Part shown: positions 6,794 through 10,444 of the stretch, piece after piece | Position numbering within the stretch: position 1 is the stretch's first letter | Layout of the letters: every line of letters begins with the position of its first letter | Source: Candidatus Spyradosoma merdigallinarum | GTDB lineage: Bacteria; Verrucomicrobiota; Verrucomicrobiia; Opitutales; UBA953 | Reading direction: 5' to 3' | Assembly (NCBI GenBank): GCA_018713755.1 | Contig: DVOG01000019.1 | Span: 1 to 10,444, forward strand | DNA length: 10,444 nt | Program-made: the position numbers and the translations under genes | Notes under the pieces: generated by a model | What the model was told of the DNA's origin: nothing | The model's input: the letters and a program-made list of their open reading frames with translations, nothing else | The model's database searches: none

Positions 6794-6831
6794 CCTTCCG
6801 GCAATGGCAAACCGGAAGGCATTCATTGCCG
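6794..6831 (+). promoter_or_regulatory. Alternative hairpins in the rpsD leader
   Basis: CCTTCCGG (6794-6801) pairs exactly with CCGGAAGG (6812-6819). CGGCAATG (6799-6806) pairs exactly with CATTGCCG (6824-6831). The two stems share 6799-6801 and interleave, so they either exclude each other or form a pseudoknot-like fold. They end 26 bases before the rpsD start. S4 is a known autoregulator that binds structured mRNA: at rpsM in E. coli and in the rpsD leader in Bacillus. A role in S4 feedback is therefore reasonable, but it is inference. Confidence 0.4.
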
Positions 6832-6857
6832 CCGAACCATAGAAAAACCATATAAAA

Positions 6858-7466
6858 ATGTCACGCTACACAGGCCCGACAAGCAAGATTAACCGCCGCT
6901 TCGGTCAGAACATCCTTCCGACCTGCAAGGCAGAAGAACGCAAGCCGTATCCTCCGGGAGTCCACGGCCCGACGCTCCGTCGGAAGACCACGGAATACGG
7001 GACCGGTCTCAACGAAAAGCAGAAGCTCCGCTTCATGTACGGACTGAGCGAAAAGCAGTTCCGCCTGACCTTCGCCCGCGCCAAGCGCATGGGCGGCGTC
7101 GTCGGCGAAAACTTCCTGACGCTCCTCGAAACGCGCCTTGACAGCGTCGTTTATCTCCTCGGGTTCGCGAACACGCGCCGCGCCGCGCGCCAGCTCGTCG
7201 GTCACGGTCATATCTGCGTCAACGGGCACAAGGTGGACATTCCTTCCTACGCGTGCAGCGTCGGCGACAAAATCGAAATCCGCAACCGCACGTCGTCCAA
7301 GCAGCTCGCCACCCGCGGTCTCGAAGAAAACCAGTTCCGCCCCGTTCCCGCGTGGATCACGCTCCCGGCGGGAACGTTCGAAGGCACGATCGACCGCAAG
7401 CCGACGCGCGAAGAGATGCCGCAGGACATCAACGTGCAGCTCATCGTTGAATTCTACAGCCGTTAA
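6858..7466 (+). CDS. rpsD: 30S ribosomal protein S4, zinc-free form
   Basis: S4 is a primary 16S rRNA-binding protein at the 5' domain and mRNA entry site, and in many bacteria it represses translation of its own operon. The 202 residues compare with 206 in E. coli. The order is MSRYTGP start, the N-terminal domain with PGVHGPTLRRKTTEYG, EKQKLRFMYGLSEKQFR, and then the S4 RNA-binding domain (about 92-155) with RLDSVVYLLGFANTRRAARQ and HICVNGHKVDIPSY. It ends INVQLIVEFYSR. There is a single cysteine near residue 23, so the four-Cys zinc site of some S4 proteins is absent. No Shine-Dalgarno sequence precedes the ATG; the leader is A-rich. Confidence 0.98.
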   Translation: MSRYTGPTSKINRRFGQNILPTCKAEERKPYPPGVHGPTLRRKTTEYGTGLNEKQKLRFMYGLSEKQFRLTFARAKRMGGVVGENFLTLLETRLDSVVYLLGFANTRRAARQLVGHGHICVNGHKVDIPSYACSVGDKIEIRNRTSSKQLATRGLEENQFRPVPAWITLPAGTFEGTIDRKPTREEMPQDINVQLIVEFYSR

Positions 7467-7502
7467 TCTTTCAGCCTACAAAGCACAGGAGATTTTTATT
7501 CA

Positions 7503-8585
7503 ATGCCTAAACGCCTTGGAAAATTTGAATTGCCGAAGAGTCTCAAACGCGACGATTCGGTGTCGAACGCGACTTACGCGAAGTTCATCGCGGAGCCGTT
7601 CGAAATCGGCTACGGGCACACGATGGGCAATGCGCTGCGTCGTGTTCTTCTCAGCTCCATCGAAGGCGCGGCGATTTGTTCCGTAAGAATTGAAGGCGTC
7701 AGCCACGAATTTCAGTCCGTTGACGGCGTTGTCGAAGACGTGACGGAAATCGTCCTCAACCTGAAGAAGGTCATCCTCCGCGCGCATCGCCGCGACACTT
7801 TCGTCGTGCGCATCGACGTGGATCGCGAAGGCCCCGTGACGGCGAAAGACATCGAGCTCGTTTCGGACCTGGATCTCATCAATCCCGATCAGCTCATCTG
7901 CACGCTCAACGTCAAGCGTCGCCTGCAGATGGAGCTCACCGTTCGCGTCGGTCGCTCGTGGTGCCCCGCGGAAGCGAACAAGACGGACGACCAGCCGATC
8001 GGCGTCATCGCCATCGACTCGCTCTTCAGCCCCGTTCGCCTCGTGCGTTACAGCGTGGAAAATACGCGCGTCGGCCAGATGACGAACTACGACAAGCTCG
8101 TGCTCGAAATCTGGACGGACGGCCGCATCACGCCTTCGGACGCGCTCAAGGAAGCCGCCTCGATTCTCCGCCATCATCTCGACGTGTTCGATGCCGCCTC
8201 TCCGGAAATCGTTCAGTTCGAAACGGAAGGCAAGGAAGTCAGCGAAGAGCAGAACCGCCTCCGCAAGCTTCTCAACATGAGCGTCAACGAAATCGAGCTC
8301 TCCGTTCGCGCGGCGAACTGCCTCAACAACGCGAACATCACGACGGTCGGAGAACTCGCGCTCAAGTCCGAGTCCGAAATGCTGAAATACCGCAACTTCG
8401 GCAAGAAATCCTTGAACGAAATCAAGGCCAAGCTTGAACAGCTCGGGCTTTCCCTCGGCATGAAGATCGACGAACGCCTCATCGACCGCGACATCATCGC
8501 GCAGCACAAGGCGAACCGTCCTCCCGTCGACGAAGCTTTGCTCGCCGAAGAAGAGGACGACGACGACGTTCCCGCCGCCGAATAA
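7503..8585 (+). CDS. rpoA: DNA-directed RNA polymerase subunit alpha
   Basis: The alpha subunit dimerises to nucleate RNA polymerase assembly and uses its C-terminal domain to bind UP elements and activators. The N-terminal domain carries the assembly block GYGHTMGNALRRVLLSSIEG (residues 36-55). The C-terminal domain spans about 257-322: VRAANCL holds Arg269 and Asn272 (equivalent to E. coli Arg265 and Asn268), and GKKSLNEIK holds Lys301-Lys302. The protein has 360 residues against 329 in E. coli. Most of the surplus is a C-terminal tail ending in an acidic run (EEEDDDDVPAAE). The ATG at 7503 has AGGAGA at 7487-7492, 10 bases upstream. It lies between rpsD and rplQ, as usual. Confidence 0.98.
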   Translation: MPKRLGKFELPKSLKRDDSVSNATYAKFIAEPFEIGYGHTMGNALRRVLLSSIEGAAICSVRIEGVSHEFQSVDGVVEDVTEIVLNLKKVILRAHRRDTFVVRIDVDREGPVTAKDIELVSDLDLINPDQLICTLNVKRRLQMELTVRVGRSWCPAEANKTDDQPIGVIAIDSLFSPVRLVRYSVENTRVGQMTNYDKLVLEIWTDGRITPSDALKEAASILRHHLDVFDAASPEIVQFETEGKEVSEEQNRLRKLLNMSVNEIELSVRAANCLNNANITTVGELALKSESEMLKYRNFGKKSLNEIKAKLEQLGLSLGMKIDERLIDRDIIAQHKANRPPVDEALLAEEEDDDDVPAAE

Positions 8586-8627
8586 TCTCATTCCAATCAT
8601 TCAAACACAGGAAATTTTCACATCACC

Positions 8628-9140
8628 ATGCGTCACTGCAAACACCGCCATCAGCTCGGCGTCAAAAAAGAGCACCGCATCGCTCTTCTGGCGAATCTCG
8701 CCGCCGCGCTTTTTGTCCATAACCGCATCAAAACCACGCTTCCGAAAGCCAAGGCGCTCCGCCCGTTCGCCGAAAAAGTCATCACGCTCGCCAAAAAGGC
8801 CGCGCAGACGGACGACCGCGCGAAGAAACTGCACTTCTATCGCCTCGCCCTCGCGAAGGTGCGCAGCGAAGAAGCCGTCGCGATTCTTTTCACGAAACGC
8901 GCGCAGGAATTCCTGAACCGCAACGGAGGCTACACCCGCATCTACAAGCTCGCGATCCCGCGCATCGGCGACGGCGCTGAAATGGCGCTCATCGAACTGA
9001 TCGCCGCGAACGACGAGGGTTATAAAAAAGCTCCGAAAAAAGCGGCTCCTAAAGCCAAAAAGGCGAAAGAAGCCGCTGCTCCCGCAGCGGAAGAAGCGCC
9101 GGCTCCCGAAGCCGCTCCCGCCGAACAGCCCTCCGCTTAA
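8628..9140 (+). CDS. rplQ: 50S ribosomal protein L17 with extended C-terminus
   Basis: L17 binds 23S rRNA near the polypeptide exit tunnel. The core (residues 1 to about 130) starts MRHCKHRHQLGVKKEHRIAL and ends with the family block YTRIYKLAIPRIGDGAEMAL. The protein has 170 residues against about 127 in E. coli. The added tail is Lys/Ala/Pro-rich at first (KKAPKKAAPKAKKAK, 133-147) and then Ala/Pro/Glu-rich to the end. Such tails are seen on L17 of several phyla. AGGAAA at 8609-8614 is a plausible ribosome binding site, 13 bases before the ATG. A strong terminator begins 23 bases past the stop, so this is the last gene of the operon. Confidence 0.98.
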   Translation: MRHCKHRHQLGVKKEHRIALLANLAAALFVHNRIKTTLPKAKALRPFAEKVITLAKKAAQTDDRAKKLHFYRLALAKVRSEEAVAILFTKRAQEFLNRNGGYTRIYKLAIPRIGDGAEMALIELIAANDEGYKKAPKKAAPKAKKAKEAAAPAAEEAPAPEAAPAEQPSA

Positions 9141-9163
9141 GGCGTTTTCGCTTCGGCTTCATG

Positions 9164-9204
9164 AAGCGTTCCCGTCGGATTTTTCCGCGGGAACGCTTTT
9201 TTTT
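9164..9204 (+). terminator. Intrinsic terminator of the ribosomal-protein operon
   Basis: AAGCGTTCCCG (9164-9174) pairs exactly with CGGGAACGCTT (9188-9198), giving an 11-bp GC-rich stem with a 13-base loop, followed directly by eight T residues (9197-9204). This is a classic Rho-independent terminator, 23 bases after rplQ. The stem is another copy of the dispersed CGTTCCCGCGG palindrome, so the element and the terminator function overlap here. Confidence 0.9.
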
Positions 9205-9231
9205 GTCCGCGGGAAGAACCCTGTCGCGCTC

Positions 9232-9299
9232 GTGTATCGAAAAGGCGGATACGCATACGACGATGGGGCGAAATATGTGTATTGAAAACGCGGATACGC
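9232..9299. repeat. Two 23-bp direct repeats, 45-bp period
   Basis: Copies at 9232-9254 and 9277-9299 share 21 of 23 bases. They begin GTGTAT and end GCGGATACGC, and differ at the seventh (C/T) and thirteenth (G/C) positions. The 22-base spacer has no match beyond a few bases past the second copy. They could be binding sites for a regulator, a small tandem duplication, or remnants of a mobile element. Two copies are too few, and the unit too short, to call a CRISPR. Confidence 0.7.
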
Positions 9300-9379
9300 G
9301 CACGCCGGAAGGTCTCGGGCGAATTTTTCGCGCTGTGATGGTTTTGCTTCCGCGTTTCGTGCGGCGTGGGAGCGAGCGC

Positions 9380-9468
9380 CGGAGGCGCGGCACAACCCCG
9401 AGAACCCCATGCGTAAGCATGGGGAAAATCGGAAAAAAGAAAATCGGAACCTCGGAGAGGCGGCACAA
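9380..9468. repeat. Imperfect 16-bp direct repeat pair flanking a hairpin
   Basis: CGGAGGCGCGGCACAA (9380-9395) and CGGAGAGGCGGCACAA (9453-9468) match at 14 of 16 bases. They bracket a hairpin and two AAAATCGGAA copies. The layout could be a degenerate small element or a non-coding RNA module, and its orientation is unclear. Confidence 0.5.
9405..9424. repeat. 8-bp hairpin with GTAA tetraloop
   Basis: CCCCATGC (9405-9412) pairs exactly with GCATGGGG (9417-9424) around GTAA, which fits the stable GNRA tetraloop class if transcribed on the + strand. The downstream bases are AAAATCGG on the + strand, so it is not a + strand terminator. On the - strand TTCTCGGGG follows, which is also a poor terminator. 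Confidence 0.6.
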
Positions 9469-9512
9469 TTTTTTTTTCCGCTCCCGCGACGTAAAAAAGT
9501 CCGAAAAAGTGC

Positions 9513-9542
9513 TTGCAAGGACACTTTTTTTTTTGTCAGAAT
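9513..9542 (+). promoter_or_regulatory. Candidate promoter for the PEP-CTERM gene
   Basis: TTGCAA (9513-9518) and CAGAAT (9537-9542) lie 18 bp apart; each matches four of six sigma70 positions. The spacer contains ten T residues (9525-9534). Transcription from about 9549 would give a leader of roughly 104 bases. The same DNA can fold as AAAAAGTG (9504-9511) with CACTTTTT (9522-9529) followed by more T, which looks like a weak terminator, so the two readings compete. I favour the promoter because a gene with a strong ribosome binding site follows. Confidence 0.45.
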
Positions 9543-9652
9543 CGCGGTTAAGGAAATGAGACAGGGTTCTGCGGGACATTCCCGCGGGGTTTCGTTTCCG
9601 AAATCAACCAACAAACACAAGGAATTAGTTCACCCCCAACAGGAGATTAACT

Positions 9653-10378
9653 ATGAAAAACTATATCACAGTCGCGGCGTTTCTCGCCGCTGGTGCCGCG
9701 TTCGCCAACGCTGAGGTCCTGATTTACGATTTCAATGCGGAAACGGAAGTCAGCGGCAACACGTTCACTTACACGGCTAACGGGCTGACGTTCTCGGCGA
9801 CGACGACGTCCGACAGCTTCATCAAGTCCGGAGAGGGCAGCAATCTCGCCGATTGGAGCAGTGAATGGAACAACACCTCGATGGCGGAGCTTAACGGCTT
9901 TGTCTCCGGCGCGGATGCGACGACCGGTTGGAAAGATTATATCTACAGCTCGTCGAAGGACGGTGACATCACGCTGACGGTCAGCGGCCTCGAAGCGAAC
10001 TCGGAATGCACGATCGTGCTGTTCACGGGAACGGTGTTTGAAGGTTCGGGGCGCTGGAATTCTCTGCAACTTGCGGGAGATACGACTGGCGCGACGGCGA
10101 AAATCTATACGAGTGCTGTTTCCGACGGAAGCGATTACGCCTTCGGCAATGAGAGCATCGAAGCTCGCAATGGAACGGCCTTCGCGATTAGCGCCACGGC
10201 GGATGATAGCGGATCCGTATCCTTCTTGCTGAACACCACCAGCAACTATCACTCCACGTCGCTGAACTATGTCGCGGTTTCCGGCACGGCCTCCGCGATC
10301 CCGGAACCGTCTACGTTCGGACTTCTCGCGGGCCTGGGCGCTCTCGCGCTCGTCGCTTCGCGTCGCCGCCGCAAATAA
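9653..10378 (+). CDS. PEP-CTERM sorting domain-containing secreted protein
   Basis: This is a 241-residue exported protein of unknown specific function. Residues 1-20 are a Sec signal peptide (MKNYITVAAFLAAGAAFANA, cleavage likely before Glu21). The middle (21-215) is rich in Ser, Thr, Gly and Asp with alternating hydrophobic positions, which suggests a beta-sandwich; I see no catalytic motif. The C-terminus is a textbook PEP-CTERM signal: IPEPSTFGLLAG (216-227), a hydrophobic helix, then RRRRK (237-241). In known systems an exosortase recognises and cleaves this tail, and substrates often join extracellular or biofilm material. AGGAGA at 9641-9646 supports the ATG at 9653. The gene has its own likely promoter and is unlinked in function to the ribosomal operon. 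No exosortase gene is in the window. Confidence 0.9.
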   Translation: MKNYITVAAFLAAGAAFANAEVLIYDFNAETEVSGNTFTYTANGLTFSATTTSDSFIKSGEGSNLADWSSEWNNTSMAELNGFVSGADATTGWKDYIYSSSKDGDITLTVSGLEANSECTIVLFTGTVFEGSGRWNSLQLAGDTTGATAKIYTSAVSDGSDYAFGNESIEARNGTAFAISATADDSGSVSFLLNTTSNYHSTSLNYVAVSGTASAIPEPSTFGLLAGLGALALVASRRRRK

Positions 10379-10399
10379 GCTGCGGCCAAGCAAAGACTT

Positions 10400-10429
10400 C
10401 TGATTCATAGTGATCTAAGCCAGAATCAG
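10400..10429. repeat. Weak inverted repeat after the PEP-CTERM gene
   Basis: CTGATTC (10400-10406) pairs with GAATCAG (10423-10429) across a 16-base loop. No T-run follows before the window ends at 10444, so terminator function is unproven. The final 55 bases are clearly more AT-rich than the operon. Confidence 0.3.
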
Positions 10430-10444
10430 TTATCAGGTTATATA

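Larger units (their letters stand above)
9205..9652. other. Long intergenic region between rplQ and the PEP-CTERM gene
   Basis: After the terminator, 448 bp contain no convincing gene. An open + frame (9161-9559) and overlapping - frames (9049-9620) exist, but they begin in the terminator or in rplQ, lack recognisable domains, and run through repeats and homopolymers. What can be seen is a pair of 23-bp repeats, a GTAA-loop hairpin, a second pair of imperfect repeats, two copies of AAAATCGGAA (9425-9434 and 9440-9449), a candidate promoter, and a 5' leader of about 100 bases with a short hairpin (GCGGGA 9571-9576 with TCCCGC 9580-9585). Confidence 0.7.

Noticed and set aside
7500..8600. 366-codon open frame on the - strand opposite rpoA
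   Set aside because: It is a GC-driven shadow frame without recognisable motifs, and rpoA on the + strand is unambiguous.
9232..9299. Possible CRISPR (23-bp repeat, 22-bp spacer)
   Set aside because: Only two copies, imperfect, with spacer and repeat shorter than typical arrays, and no cas genes nearby.
9161..9559. 132-codon + frame in the last intergenic region
   Set aside because: It starts inside the terminator stem, covers repeats, homopolymers and the candidate promoter, lacks a ribosome binding site, and shows no family similarity.
9049..9620. Overlapping - strand frames of 109-176 codons
   Set aside because: They run through the rplQ tail, the terminator and AT runs; composition is Arg/Phe/Ser-rich noise, and peptide repeats arise only from the 23-bp DNA repeats.

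Overview
The window carries the distal half of a bacterial spc ribosomal-protein operon joined to the alpha operon, followed by one unrelated secreted protein. Every gene is on the + strand. The organism looks like a GC-rich, Gram-negative-type bacterium. The last gene has a PEP-CTERM sorting tail, and several ribosomal proteins carry Ala/Pro/Glu-rich extensions. I infer Verrucomicrobiota or a relative (Opitutae or Kiritimatiellota-like), with moderate to low confidence because no search was possible.

Layout: 1-317 is the 3' end of rplE. It is followed by rpsN, rpsH, rplF, rplR and rpsE (342-2688), with gaps of 11-39 bp. A 100-bp gap with a perfect hairpin lies where rpmD (L30) is usually found. 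Then come rplO (2789-3244), a 130-bp gap with repeats, secY (3375-4889) and map (4935-5699). A 107-bp gap with a possible promoter stands where infA and rpmJ usually lie. The alpha segment follows: rpsM, rpsK, a 149-bp structured leader, rpsD, rpoA and rplQ (5807-9140). A strong intrinsic terminator closes the operon at 9164-9204. The 512-bp gap before the last gene holds the terminator, direct repeats, a hairpin and a plausible promoter. A PEP-CTERM protein gene (9653-10378) ends the annotated content.

The operon genes supply parts of the 30S and 50S subunits, the SecY translocation pore, methionine aminopeptidase for nascent-chain processing, and the RNA polymerase alpha subunit. Co-expression of these balances ribosome, secretion and transcription capacity. 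The final gene depends on SecY-type export and then on an exosortase not present here.

No new multi-gene system is visible. The points that merit a second look are: an apparent eleventh transmembrane helix at the C-terminus of SecY; low-complexity tails on S5, S11, L17 and RpoA; an over-represented octamer, GTTCCCGC, that forms intergenic hairpins and recurs in protein tails; two mutually exclusive hairpins in the rpsD leader; the missing rpmD, infA and rpmJ; and paired repeats in the last intergenic region.
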